Assembly: GCA_017614155.1 (NCBI GenBank)
Contig: JAGACK010000052.1
Location: 1 to 64,000, forward strand
DNA from: Lachnospiraceae bacterium
Lineage (GTDB): Bacteria; Bacillota; Clostridia; Lachnospirales; Lachnospiraceae
Direction: 5' to 3'
Length of the DNA stretch: 64,000 nt
Below, piece by piece: positions 54,483 to 62,807 of this stretch. Under the pieces are notes generated by a model. That model was not told the origin of the DNA. It was given only the letters and a program-made list of their open reading frames with translations, and ran no database searches. Made by a program: the position numbers and the translations under genes. The number at the start of each line of letters is the position of its first letter. The first letter of the stretch is position 1.

Positions 54483-56156
54483 CTATATAAGTTCCAGATC
54501 CACATCCATGTATGCAAAATAAGTCGCATATATGAAGTATTTTTCGCCCGTGACAAGCCCGAGCTTGTAGAGCTCGATGCATTCACAGGGAGTGTATTTC
54601 GTATTCCATACCACAAAAAGCTTTGCGGCAGTCACTGCCCCCTTCAGATACTTTTCATCCTTTGTCAGGTCGTATGTATTATAAAGCCCCATCAGGGTAA
54701 ATTTTGCAGCATCCCTCTGTGTTGCCGAAGGATAGGCGGGATCCCCTCCGATGTACATCTCAAACCTGACGATGTTCTTCAGGACATACTCGGCGCACTT
54801 TAAGGCGCTGTCCCTGTAAGGCTTTGCGTTCAGTCCCATGCTTTCCAGGTATATCGCAAGACGGGCCATGAAACAAAGCGGGACCTCCGATCCTGATTTC
54901 TTTGTCCCCTGAAGCTGCTCGATGCTGAGTTTTTCAAGCATGGGCGCCTCCGCCTCGTTCCCGTATTCATCATAGGCATGATACCAGGAGCCGTCATTGT
55001 TCTGGATCCTGACCAGATAATCGGCAAACTTCCTCGTCTGCTCCAAAAGCGCCGGCCTGTTGATGCCCTTCTTTTTCAGGATCTTGTAGGCCGTAAATAT
55101 ATCGAAAACCCCCTGACACATGGCCAGCAGATAGTTCCCTTTAAAATCCAGGACCGGCTCATCCTTTGCACTGTCAAATTTTGTATAAGCAAAGCCAGTA
55201 GATGTCACGCAGCGGCTTGCGTAAAAGGATGCCATCCTGTCCAGAACTCCTACCCAGTTCCCGCCCGCGGTCACGGCCATGAAATATGCGATCTTCACAT
55301 TTCTCTCATTCATCCCGTAACCAGCCACATCATTATCGCCGCAGAAGCCTTCCGGCATCCCCTCGTAATCACGATAGAGAGCGCCGCATCTTTCCTGGGC
55401 TTTTTTCAGGAGTTCAAGCCTTTCGGCCCGCATGGATTCGGCGCTGACATCAAGCACCTCATCCGTCAGATGGATGTATGCATCAAATATCCCGTCAGCG
55501 TAGGTAGGCGCCTTTGTTTTGTATGCGGAATAATCAAGGACAATGTCTATATTCTTTCCGTCGAGCGGATAGTATGCCGTGGTGCGCGGCCATGAAAGCA
55601 TCAGATTGAATCTGTCCTTTTCGACCACCTCGTAGCCCAGGGCCGCCATCTGGCTGCTGTCATGAGTTTTCGGGACCATGGTCCTCGGCACTTCGATCCC
55701 GTCATTTAATGTACTGCTCCTGTAGATGCTGTACATTACCTGCTTATCGCAGTTGTACATGCCAAAGATACTGCCCCACGCTTCAGAATCCTGCTGAAGC
55801 ACCCTTTTTTTATAAGAAAAGCGTCTCGGTCTGCTTATGCCCACCGAGGGTATGCTGAATCTCCATTTGCAGCCCAAAGGCGCATCGATCGGGAGAGCCA
55901 GACAGAACATGATACCGTCATCCATGTCCTTTTTCCTGCTCTTCGGCACACCTTTTATATGACAGCGTATGCGCAGGCCGGTTATGTCCCGGCGTTCCTG
56001 GGCGCTGTATTCGATAATAAAATCGTAGCCTCCCGCAGAAAGCTTTGCGCTGTAAGTGACGATACCATCCCCTTCTCTGATATCGTCAACGCTTATCTGT
56101 GTCCTGGCCCCTTCTTTTGCCAGCTCATAGTAGCTTTTTATCAGCCGATCTTCCAT
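54483..56156 (-). CDS. Uncharacterised protein with alpha/alpha-toroid-like C-terminal half
   Basis: A 557-residue protein; the ATG at 56156 follows GGGGAGG. Residues 1-250 look beta-rich (YDFIIEYSAQERRDITGLRI). Residues about 290-557 carry repeated helical hairpins with AMCQGVFDIFTAYKILKKKG, FADYLVRIQNNDGSWYHAYD and ECIELYKLGLVTGEKYFIYA. The NNDGSW and aromatic pattern is like that of six-hairpin glycosidases or prenyltransferase-type toroids, but I cannot name a family. No signal peptide. Coupling to a polysaccharide deacetylase suggests action on a carbohydrate. Confidence 0.75.
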   Translation of the reverse strand: MEDRLIKSYYELAKEGARTQISVDDIREGDGIVTYSAKLSAGGYDFIIEYSAQERRDITGLRIRCHIKGVPKSRKKDMDDGIMFCLALPIDAPLGCKWRFSIPSVGISRPRRFSYKKRVLQQDSEAWGSIFGMYNCDKQVMYSIYRSSTLNDGIEVPRTMVPKTHDSSQMAALGYEVVEKDRFNLMLSWPRTTAYYPLDGKNIDIVLDYSAYKTKAPTYADGIFDAYIHLTDEVLDVSAESMRAERLELLKKAQERCGALYRDYEGMPEGFCGDNDVAGYGMNERNVKIAYFMAVTAGGNWVGVLDRMASFYASRCVTSTGFAYTKFDSAKDEPVLDFKGNYLLAMCQGVFDIFTAYKILKKKGINRPALLEQTRKFADYLVRIQNNDGSWYHAYDEYGNEAEAPMLEKLSIEQLQGTKKSGSEVPLCFMARLAIYLESMGLNAKPYRDSALKCAEYVLKNIVRFEMYIGGDPAYPSATQRDAAKFTLMGLYNTYDLTKDEKYLKGAVTAAKLFVVWNTKYTPCECIELYKLGLVTGEKYFIYATYFAYMDVDLELI

Positions 56157-56209
56157 AGTGGCACCTCCCCTTAAAAATGCCATGACAGTCTGATCAGCGA
56201 CTTATGATG

Positions 56210-56518
56210 TTACTTTTTTTCGCCGCCTGTATTATTCTGCCCGTTTTCCATCATCAGGATACATTCTACTGCTATCTGATAATAAACCCCTATATTCTGC
56301 ATCTCCCTGGAGCCGGATGCATTTGCCTGCGCCTGCGCCCTTCTGAAATAATTCAGCGCATCATCCACGACATTTTTTGAAAACTTGACGCCGTTGCAGT
56401 ACATCGTTCCGGTAGATGAATCATACCTCGTCTGATCGAGCCTGACCTGGGCATCGGTTACTGCTCCCATGCTCATGGCAAGCTGTTCGATCAGATTTGA
56501 CCTGTTTTTTTCATCCAT
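56210..56518 (-). CDS. Small conserved-looking hypothetical protein
   Basis: A 102-residue protein with an excellent site (GGAGGAGG, then ATG at 56518) and its own -35/-10 pair upstream. It reads MDEKNRSNLIEQLAMSMGAV, VRLDQTRYDSSTGTMYCNGV, NYFRRAQAQANASGSREMQN and ends in a polar tail. It is predicted mainly helical with one hairpin, no signal or membrane segment. Function not recognised. It is the first gene of the segment that continues to the deacetylase. Confidence 0.75.
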   Translation of the reverse strand: MDEKNRSNLIEQLAMSMGAVTDAQVRLDQTRYDSSTGTMYCNGVKFSKNVVDDALNYFRRAQAQANASGSREMQNIGVYYQIAVECILMMENGQNNTGGEKK

Positions 56519-56560
56519 AACCAACCTCCTCCAAATATAAATGCAGCGCATTTGGATTTG

Positions 56561-56589
56561 ATTATACAATATTTCGTTTAAATATGTAA
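56561..56589 (-). promoter_or_regulatory. Promoter for the 56.5-53.6 kb genes
   Basis: TTACAT (56589-56584) and TATAAT (56566-56561) are 17 bp apart on the minus strand. The short leader holds a hairpin (CCAAAT..AAATGC / GCATTTGG, 56531-56555). Confidence 0.7.
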
Positions 56590-56620
56590 GGGGGCAGGCG
56601 GATAATATCCGCATGCCCCC
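56590..56620 (-). terminator. Strong hairpin after the double-glycine peptide gene
   Basis: GGGGGCaTGCGGAT / ATCCGCcTGCCCCC forms a 13-14 bp stem with TTACATATTT after it. It starts about 20 bases past the stop at 56641 and separates the 60.0-56.6 kb cassette from the next promoter. Confidence 0.8.
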
Positions 56621-56640
56621 GTCGGACGAAGCATGAGCTT

Positions 56641-56973
56641 TTATGCCTTATATGTATATCCTTTTTTATTGCAGAGATTTATCCAGTTGCTCTTTATCAC
56701 CGCATATCCGTCCTTGACGATAAATTCGCAGCCGCATTTGCAGTGATACTCAACCGTATTCTGCGTGGTATCAAATCCGACACCGTCTTCAAAGCCTTCA
56801 GCGCTCGTCTGACCGCACTTGGGACATTTGACCTCGAGTCCGTAGGTGGGGAGCTTACTGTTGGTCTCTTCGAAGCCGCCGTTTATCGTCTCCAGATCCT
56901 TATCCTCCAGTTTGAATATCTTCTTTTCAAGCTTTACTCCGATCTCTTTGAGTTCTTCGAGTATATTTTCCAT
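56641..56973 (-). CDS. Cys-rich peptide with double-glycine leader-like motif
   Basis: A 110-residue protein; the ATG at 56973 has AGGAAGG 8 nt upstream (a GTG nine bases earlier overlaps the previous stop). Residues 1-33 form a charged helix ending LEDKDLETINGGF, which fits the EL-xxI-N-GG processing motif of peptides exported by C39-peptidase ABC transporters. The putative core has two Cys pairs (EVKCPKCGQTS and YHCKCGCEF), so it could bind zinc instead of being a bacteriocin. No modification enzyme or transporter gene lies within the window. Leader function is inference. Confidence 0.6.
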   Translation of the reverse strand: MENILEELKEIGVKLEKKIFKLEDKDLETINGGFEETNSKLPTYGLEVKCPKCGQTSAEGFEDGVGFDTTQNTVEYHCKCGCEFIVKDGYAVIKSNWINLCNKKGYTYKA

Positions 56974-56978
56974 ATCCG

Positions 56979-59753
56979 TCACCTTCCTTTCCTGCGTATA
57001 ATGAATACTGCTCCGAGTGCTGTAGCGAGTACCCCTATCAGCACTATGATCCAGACGATCAGCGCCCCCGGCCCCTTCTTTGCCGTTTCCTCCGTGCTCT
57101 TGTAGGCAAATGCAAAGGTCGAGAATTCGTTTACCTCAACAGTAACCGAATTCGGATCGTTCCCTACATTGTCCAGCACAAAGACATTTCCGTCGTGGTC
57201 TTCGACTACGCAGTATTCCCTGCCGTCCTGCTTCATGTCTTCCGGGATCATGAGGGTTATCCTTGCCCTGACGGGAGTCTCGGAAACAACCTCGGTCACT
57301 TCATCCACGGTCTTTACCAGCACCATGTCAAAGTAATCTCCCACCACTACCCCGTTTATGGAATTCATAGCCTGGCGTTCTTTGTCACCGACTGCATTTT
57401 CATCTGTGCCGGTTGCCGAGAAGTTCAGGGATATCCTGTAGCCCTCCATCAGGTCCAGCTTGTCATCTTCGGTCAACAGGCTTTCGATCAGGTCCAGAAG
57501 GTTCTCGATCGTCGCGTTGTTCTCAAGAAGATTCGCGTAGCCAAGTTCCTGGATGACATTGCCTGTCGTGTATTCATTATTTACCGTCACGGTCAGGTAT
57601 CCGTGATCGTAGGCTGCTTTTATTATACTGCTGTCATTCCCCGACTTTATCATCTGCTCAGCCTCCTGGGGAGTAATGTCAAGCACCTGGTAGAGGCCTT
57701 CAGCCTTGCTGTAATCATATTCATTTCCGGTCTCGACGATGTTTTCGGTATCGTCCATTCCGACCAGGTTCTGCTCGGGGATCTTTTCAACCTCTTCTAT
57801 AGTCGCGGTCTCTTTGGCGGATGACCCGTCACCCGAATCGCCCGTCACTATCTCGGAGCTTCTCTTCTCGCTTCCATCTCCGGCCTTTTCAAGCTTTGAT
57901 GCCGCGATGGCTGCTGCTTCCTGTGTCGATATGATCTTGTCCATCTTGACATCAAGGACCGAATCTTCCTTCGGAGCAAACGCAACGGCTATGGTGTGGT
58001 TCGCATTCACGCTCTTGAATGTGTAGCTCGAAACCGGACCGATCTGCTTGTTGTCAACCGCTACAGCGAAGACCTTGTACCCGTTTGAAGGCGCAATGGT
58101 ATAGGTGATATCGGCTCCCTGCGTGACAGCCGTCTTTCCGGTAGGAGAGATCGTTCCGCCTTTATTTGCAACTCCGGCTTCTATCGTATAGACTGTTGCT
58201 CCGATCCTGTCAAAGACCGCCGTGAAGCAGGCATCCCTGTCAAGATTCTTTACATCATAATAAGGACAGTTGGTTATGAACTGATTATTGTACATCCAGC
58301 CCCTGAAGGAATAGCCGTCGTATGCGGATGCCTTCAGGCTGACTGTATCGCCCTTCCTGTATTTTCCGCCTCCGTCAACCTTTCCGGCATAATCAGGGTA
58401 AGGCTGCACGCATACCGTGAAGTCATATTTCTTGAAGTTTGCCCTGATGCTGCGGTCTTCCGTAATATTTCCAAGGGTGATCTCTTCATCCTTTGCAAAG
58501 ATATCGCCGTCCTCGGACCAGCCCGTAAACGAATATCCGTCTTTTTTCTTTGCCTTCAGCTTCATGCTGCCGCCGTAAGCAACGGAACCGCCTCCGTCTA
58601 CCGAGCCTCCGTCGTCGTCATTGACATCCACCGAAACATAGCAGGTATTCCTCTTGAATTTTGCAACATACTTCACATCAGAGGTGATCGCCGGGACAGT
58701 AAAGGTTCCTTTGTCATAAACCTTTGAGCCCGCCATATCGTACCAGCCCTGAAACTTGTATCCGCTGTTTGAAACGGCCGTGATCGTAGGGGTCTGACCA
58801 TTCGCATATACTCCGCCTCCGGCCACCTTGCCACCGGATTTGGGATCTGCGGCGAGAGCAAGGGTAAAGCCCGTCTGTATTATATTTACCATGGCGGTGT
58901 CTTTTTTTGACTTGTCCGCATTTGATACCGCTGTCACCATTACAGATGTAGCCGATTCATCCTGCGCTATTCTCAAAGTCCCGTCCGAACCGAGTGTCGT
59001 ACCGCCGCTCTTCTGGCCGTCAAGAGACCAGGAAACCGAGGTGTCAGTCAGATTGCTGCCGTTTACCTGAGCCGAGAAAGCGACTGTCGAACCCGGCGTC
59101 TGATCCGACTTTCCGGGACTTATCACAACAGAATCCACTACAGGCTTGTCGGGACCCTTTACCTTCATCGATATGTCAACATCCTCTGCAGTCGGCACTC
59201 CGTCGTCGTTAAAGGCAGTTATCGTAAAGGTTGAATCATAATCTCCGGGATCAAGCCCGTCTGCAGGATATACCGTAAAGTACATCGAATCTCCCGGATT
59301 CAGTATGAACCTTCCCCTTCCGTCGGTCTGTCCGTTGCCCGTCGCCCTGTATGCCAGGTTCGCATCCGAGAATGCGGCGGTGACATATCCGTTAACCGTG
59401 CAGGTGTTCGTCACATTTATCCTTCTTGTATCGGAAGAATCTGATTTTGCAACCGTTCCGTAGCTGATAACATCCGGGTCCACATTCAGGCTCACCGGAG
59501 TGGGCGGATCCGGGATGGGCGCCGGCGGATCCGGATCGGGCGCAGGGTCAGGATCGGATGCCGGGTCAGGATCGGGATTGCCGGGATCTCCGGCCGGATC
59601 CTCAGGATCTCCCGAAGGCTCCGACTGATCGCCTCCGTCATCCGATGCATCTTCCTGTGCATATGCAACTGCGGTCATGCTCAGATTCGACATCACTATG
59701 AGCGCCGAAAGCAGAATGACCATAATCCTTCTGAAAAGCCTCTTTGCTGTCAT
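56979..59753 (-). CDS. Large surface protein with InlB-type repeats and C-terminal anchor
   Basis: A 924-residue protein. Signal peptide LFRRIMVILLSALIVMSNLS, cleavage near AYAQE; a Pro/Asp-rich linker (PDPDPASDPDPAPDPDPP) at about 40-85. Beta domains (NVDPDVISYGTVAKSDSSDT) and a Big-like domain are followed by four InlB B-repeats, each with GGxxxxGxxVxLxAxxxxGYxFxGW (GYKFQGWYDMAG, GYSFTGWSEDGD, GYSFRGWMYNNQ). An uncharacterised domain at about 640-880 precedes a C-terminal membrane helix (ALIVWIIVLIGVLATALGAV) and RRKGR. The start overlaps the small peptide's stop (ATGA) with GGAAGGAG. No LPXTG. Confidence 0.88.
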   Translation of the reverse strand: MTAKRLFRRIMVILLSALIVMSNLSMTAVAYAQEDASDDGGDQSEPSGDPEDPAGDPGNPDPDPASDPDPAPDPDPPAPIPDPPTPVSLNVDPDVISYGTVAKSDSSDTRRINVTNTCTVNGYVTAAFSDANLAYRATGNGQTDGRGRFILNPGDSMYFTVYPADGLDPGDYDSTFTITAFNDDGVPTAEDVDISMKVKGPDKPVVDSVVISPGKSDQTPGSTVAFSAQVNGSNLTDTSVSWSLDGQKSGGTTLGSDGTLRIAQDESATSVMVTAVSNADKSKKDTAMVNIIQTGFTLALAADPKSGGKVAGGGVYANGQTPTITAVSNSGYKFQGWYDMAGSKVYDKGTFTVPAITSDVKYVAKFKRNTCYVSVDVNDDDGGSVDGGGSVAYGGSMKLKAKKKDGYSFTGWSEDGDIFAKDEEITLGNITEDRSIRANFKKYDFTVCVQPYPDYAGKVDGGGKYRKGDTVSLKASAYDGYSFRGWMYNNQFITNCPYYDVKNLDRDACFTAVFDRIGATVYTIEAGVANKGGTISPTGKTAVTQGADITYTIAPSNGYKVFAVAVDNKQIGPVSSYTFKSVNANHTIAVAFAPKEDSVLDVKMDKIISTQEAAAIAASKLEKAGDGSEKRSSEIVTGDSGDGSSAKETATIEEVEKIPEQNLVGMDDTENIVETGNEYDYSKAEGLYQVLDITPQEAEQMIKSGNDSSIIKAAYDHGYLTVTVNNEYTTGNVIQELGYANLLENNATIENLLDLIESLLTEDDKLDLMEGYRISLNFSATGTDENAVGDKERQAMNSINGVVVGDYFDMVLVKTVDEVTEVVSETPVRARITLMIPEDMKQDGREYCVVEDHDGNVFVLDNVGNDPNSVTVEVNEFSTFAFAYKSTEETAKKGPGALIVWIIVLIGVLATALGAVFIIRRKGR

Positions 59754-59983
59754 TTTTTACTCCTTCCATCTGCGCCATTGTTACCTGTGTCGCCCAGGCG
59801 TCCCAATGGGTTCATGTTCTGTTCACCCGCTGCGGATACCAGCCCCAGCTCGTCTTCTCCAAGCTCAGTGGCATCAGCCGGATTCCCGTCAAATCTTTTG
59901 TGCGTGTCATCAATCACAGCTTCAAGATGCGGTTCTTTTTCAAATTTCTGATAATCAAATAATGTTTCAAGTCTTCTTTCCAT
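59750..59983 (-). CDS. Small peptide with leader-like acidic motif, coupled to the InlB-repeat protein
   Basis: A 77-residue peptide (or 80 from an ATG nine bases upstream). MERRLETLFDYQKFEKEPHL, then ELGEDELGLVSAAGEQ and a short polar tail. The D/E-rich ELxxDELxxVxAA segment resembles the recognition helix of leader peptides, though the cleavage residues read AAG rather than GG. No Cys. Translationally coupled to the 924-residue surface protein by ATGA overlap, so it may instead be a small regulator or chaperone for it. Its promoter is predicted at 60036-60065. Confidence 0.6.
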   Translation of the reverse strand: MERRLETLFDYQKFEKEPHLEAVIDDTHKRFDGNPADATELGEDELGLVSAAGEQNMNPLGRLGDTGNNGADGRSKK

Positions 59984-60035
59984 AACACTCATCCCACCTT
60001 TTTGTGTATGACTTACTGCCGATACTGATCACTAC

Positions 60036-60065
60036 TGTATACGAATGTTTCCGAAAAAGAGCCAA
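60036..60065 (-). promoter_or_regulatory. Promoter of the small peptide / InlB-repeat protein cassette
   Basis: TTGGCT (60065-60060) and TATACA (60041-60036) with 18 bp spacing on the minus strand, about 45 bases before the start. The -35 is weak. Confidence 0.45.
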
Positions 60066-60071
60066 AAGTAT

Positions 60072-60099
60072 TTGTTTTTTTGGAAAAATACAGTATACT
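60072..60099 (+). promoter_or_regulatory. Promoter of the STAS module
   Basis: TTGTTT (60072-60077) and TATACT (60094-60099) with 16 bp spacing. It diverges from the minus-strand promoter at 60036, and the two -35 regions nearly touch, so both may be controlled together. Confidence 0.5.
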
Positions 60100-60174
60100 A
60101 TTACGGTAACCCGAGCGCAGAGGCGTATATTTCATGCGTTGAAGCCTGCGCAGTATCTATTTGGAGGATAATAA

Positions 60175-60795
60175 ATGCAGACAGACAAAATTCGGATAAA
60201 CAACCGGGGCGAGGGTCTGTCAGATGTACTGATCCAGTCGGAAAAGTATTCCGGATATGAAGGGTTTGATAAAAAGCAGACTCTGCACCTTCGGCTCATG
60301 TGTGAAGAGACAGTCGGGATGCTGAAGGAACTTGCCGGCGAGTTTTCCGGCCTGTTCTGGATCGAGGGCAATAAGGATCAGACTTCCCTTCGTCTTGAAC
60401 TGCAGACAGAGATGGACAAAGAGAAACGAAGCAGACTGCTTTCCGTATCAAGCTCCAGAAAGAACGAATACGCAAAGGGAGTGATGGGAAAGATCCGCGA
60501 TGTCATCGAGCTGGCTCTGATGGAGGATGATTTAAGCGACAATGTAACCGACTATGACATACTTATGATGGGCATGAACAACGCCGCGCTTGATCCCGCA
60601 TCAGCAAACAATCCCATGGCAGGCTATCAGATCTGGTCTTTGATGGAATACCGGGATCTGATAAAGGAAAAGAAAGAAGCCTACGAAGCCGAATGGGATG
60701 AGCTTGAAAAATCGATCATAGCTAATCTCGCCGATGATGTCCGTGTCGGCATCAGAGACGAAAAAGTGCATATAGAAATATTCAAGAGATTCTGA
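60175..60795 (+). CDS. Uncharacterised protein, possible degenerate anti-sigma-like partner of STAS protein
   Basis: A 206-residue cytoplasmic protein with GGAGG before the ATG. It has KKQTLHLRLMCEETVGMLKE in the first 50 residues, which resembles the N-box helix (EE) of GHKL kinases such as RsbW, then FWIEGNKDQTSLRLELQTEM like a following beta pair. The later G1/G2 ATP-lid motifs are not evident. The C-terminal half is helical (EWDELEKSIIANLADDVRVG). It precedes the STAS gene by 50 bases. Partner-switching role is inference from position and weak similarity. Confidence 0.65.
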   Translation: MQTDKIRINNRGEGLSDVLIQSEKYSGYEGFDKKQTLHLRLMCEETVGMLKELAGEFSGLFWIEGNKDQTSLRLELQTEMDKEKRSRLLSVSSSRKNEYAKGVMGKIRDVIELALMEDDLSDNVTDYDILMMGMNNAALDPASANNPMAGYQIWSLMEYRDLIKEKKEAYEAEWDELEKSIIANLADDVRVGIRDEKVHIEIFKRF

Positions 60796-60845
60796 TCTTT
60801 ATGATTACCGATCAAAAACTTCAATCTACTTAAGGAGGAAAGAAA

Positions 60846-61145
60846 ATGAACATCAACAAACAGACCAACGGAGAAAAAATGACCATCGAACTCGAGGGAA
60901 GGCTTGATACGACTACTTCTCCCCAGCTCGAGGAAGAGCTCAAAGGCGCTCTCGACGGAATAAAGGAACTGGAATTCGATTTCAGCAAGCTTGAGTATAT
61001 CTCATCTGCAGGTCTTCGTATCCTGCTTTCAGCACAGAAGATGATCAATAAGCAGGACGGAAGGATGAAGGTTACGCATGTGAGCGAGGAGATCATGGAG
61101 ATCTTTGAGGTTACGGCTTTCGTGGATATCCTTACAATAGAATAA
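60846..61145 (+). CDS. STAS-domain anti-sigma factor antagonist
   Basis: A 99-residue single-domain STAS protein, with GGAGG 7 nt before the ATG. KMTIELEGRLDTTTSPQLEE and FDFSKLEYISSAGLRILLSA contain the phosphorylatable Ser-Ser-Ala-Gly loop of SpoIIAA/RsbV-type antagonists. The usual partner would be an RsbW-like kinase, for which only the preceding unusual protein is present. Ends with a strong terminator. Confidence 0.9.
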   Translation: MNINKQTNGEKMTIELEGRLDTTTSPQLEEELKGALDGIKELEFDFSKLEYISSAGLRILLSAQKMINKQDGRMKVTHVSEEIMEIFEVTAFVDILTIE

Positions 61146-61179
61146 GATAATAAGATTCTTTTTCAGATTTATGAGTATT

Positions 61180-61207
61180 AAGACCGTGGCGAAAACCGCG
61201 GTCTTTT
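61180..61207 (+). terminator. Terminator of the STAS module
   Basis: AAGACCGtGG / CCgCGGTCTT with a GAAAA-type loop and a TTTTTC tail, 35 bases after the STAS stop. Confidence 0.85.
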
Positions 61208-61235
61208 TCTGTCCGTAATATTCATAATTGTGAGC

Positions 61236-61329
61236 CCTCGTGAGTACAACCATTTCTTTGGGGACGGACGAAGGCGCTGTTTTGCTCGTTGATTTTTCGC
61301 TCCTATGATACTAAGAAAGTTCACGAGGG
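61236..61329. repeat. Long-range inverted repeat in the 61.2-61.9 kb gap
   Basis: CCCTCGTGA at 61236 and TCACGAGGG at 61321 are perfect 9-bp arms flanking about 75 bp with further partial pairing (TTTCTT ... AAGAAAG). It may be a mobile palindromic repeat. The rest of the gap to 61893 is AT-rich, with no supported gene or RNA; a 73-codon plus-strand frame at 61369-61590 has no ribosome binding site. Confidence 0.45.
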
Positions 61330-61893
61330 TTACTATTCAAATGTCGCATTAAATTCAGCTGGCTCGGGATGGTTTTCCGTGCGTATTACGGTGGTTTTCA
61401 GGCTCATATCCGGGGTGAAAAGCGGTGTCACATGTCGGTTGAGACAGGTGTTATTATTGTGATTCTATATGATTTTAAATATGATCCGGGGGTTGCAGAG
61501 CAGCTGTCGGAACAGATGCTGTTTTCGATTATTAATTTTTTTGAAACGCTGATGTTTTGGATTTTTCAGGGGGTTTTTCTTTTTTTATGATATTCTTCCT
61601 ACAAAAATAAGAAGGCCCGTTTCAAATAATTCCGAAGGGATTTTAAGGGTTCTTTCTCAGGCAGGCAAAAGAGCTTCAGAGGGCCGTATTTCATGTCAGT
61701 ATTCATGCTTTGTATTAAAATTTGGTCAAAAACAGGCCTTTTCAGGGGCAAAAACCGACCAATTTCGTCCATTTTTGAGTCATAGGATTGAGGCTGTGAT
61801 TTTTGAAAAATATTTAAAACGGGTTTTATTACAGGATTAGGAATTAGAGGGTATTTTTTGAATTTTTAAAGAAAGCGGTTCCGAAATAAAATC

Positions 61894-62721
61894 CTAAGGC
61901 TCGGGCGTCTCATCCAGAACGCTGTATACTACCCCATCCTTTTTATAGGCCAGAACGGTGCTCAGATTGATATTTGACACGCTTTTGAATATATTTGCTT
62001 CCACAAACGGATTGTCTTTTTTCAGCTCCCGTATTATTCGTTTTGTCACAAGTCTTTTGGAATCGCTTGCAGTTTCTGCCCCCTGCAATTCCAGGCTTTC
62101 GGTAAACCGGCAGGCACACTGAAGAAATTCCAGGCTGTTGGCATCCCTCCACGCCTTTATATCATCCTCACGCACAAAATACATCGGACGGATCAGCTGC
62201 ATTCCCTCAAAATTCACGCTGTGAAGGCGCGGCATCATGGTCTGAATCTGTCCCCCCCAGAGCATTCCCATCAGGATGGTCTCTATCACATCATCATAAT
62301 GATGCCCCAGGGCGATCTTGTTGCATCCCAGATCCTGAGCTTTTTTGTACAGATATCCTCTCCTCATCCTGGCGCAGAGATAGCAGGGAGATTTCTCGAT
62401 ATGCTCAACAGCGCCAAATATGGGCGATTCAAAGATCTGTATGGGAATATCAAGCCTTGAGGCATTTTCTTTGATCTTTTCCAGGTTCTTTTCGCTGTAA
62501 CCCGGATCCATCACAAGAAAAGTGAGCCTGAACGGGAATTTCCTGCAATTGTCCAGTTCCTGGAAAAGCTTTGCCATCAGCATCGAATCCTTCCCCCCGG
62601 AAATACAGACCGCGATATGATCGTTTTCCTTCACAAGGTCATAGGTCACTACAGCCTTTGTGAATCTGGAGAAAAGCTTTTCCCTGAATCTTCTGTTTTT
62701 CATCAGTATGATATCGCTCAT
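61894..62721 (-). CDS. TtcA-like PP-loop tRNA-thiolation ATPase
   Basis: A 275-residue N-type ATP pyrophosphatase. HIAVCISGGKDSMLMAKLFQ is the SGGxDS PP-loop, and CYLCARMRRGYLYKKAQDLG has the CxxC pair; GHHYDDVIETILMGMLWGGQ and FLQCACRF supply further conserved residues seen in TtcA/Ncs6-type enzymes that thiolate tRNA through an Fe-S cluster. The ATG at 62721 lies only 6 bases downstream of a -10 box and no ribosome binding site is visible, so a leaderless transcript is possible. A second ATG at 62703 also lacks a site. Confidence 0.85.
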   Translation of the reverse strand: MSDIILMKNRRFREKLFSRFTKAVVTYDLVKENDHIAVCISGGKDSMLMAKLFQELDNCRKFPFRLTFLVMDPGYSEKNLEKIKENASRLDIPIQIFESPIFGAVEHIEKSPCYLCARMRRGYLYKKAQDLGCNKIALGHHYDDVIETILMGMLWGGQIQTMMPRLHSVNFEGMQLIRPMYFVREDDIKAWRDANSLEFLQCACRFTESLELQGAETASDSKRLVTKRIIRELKKDNPFVEANIFKSVSNINLSTVLAYKKDGVVYSVLDETPEP

Positions 62722-62727
62722 GCATAT

Positions 62728-62756
62728 ATAGTACACATTTTCCGCACCGTCGTCAA
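62728..62756 (-). promoter_or_regulatory. Promoter of the TtcA-like gene
   Basis: TTGACG (62756-62751) and TACTAT (62733-62728) are 17 bp apart on the minus strand. Expected start is at or within a few bases of the ATG at 62721. Confidence 0.7.
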
Positions 62757-62778
62757 AACACAGTCCGTTTTTCCCTTC

Positions 62779-62807
62779 TTGACACGATATTGCCGCATAT
62801 GTATACT
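62779..62807 (+). promoter_or_regulatory. Promoter of the BlaI-type repressor gene
   Basis: TTGACA (62779-62784) and TATACT (62802-62807) with exact 17 bp spacing, a near-consensus promoter. Confidence 0.8.

Noticed and set aside
61369..61590. 73-codon plus-strand frame in the intergenic gap
   Set aside because: No ribosome binding site, low-complexity hydrophobic end, and no recognised motif.
61730..61785. Inverted repeat AAATTTGGTC ... GACCAATTT
   Set aside because: Arms are short and imperfect and the spacer is long; it could be chance in AT-rich DNA.
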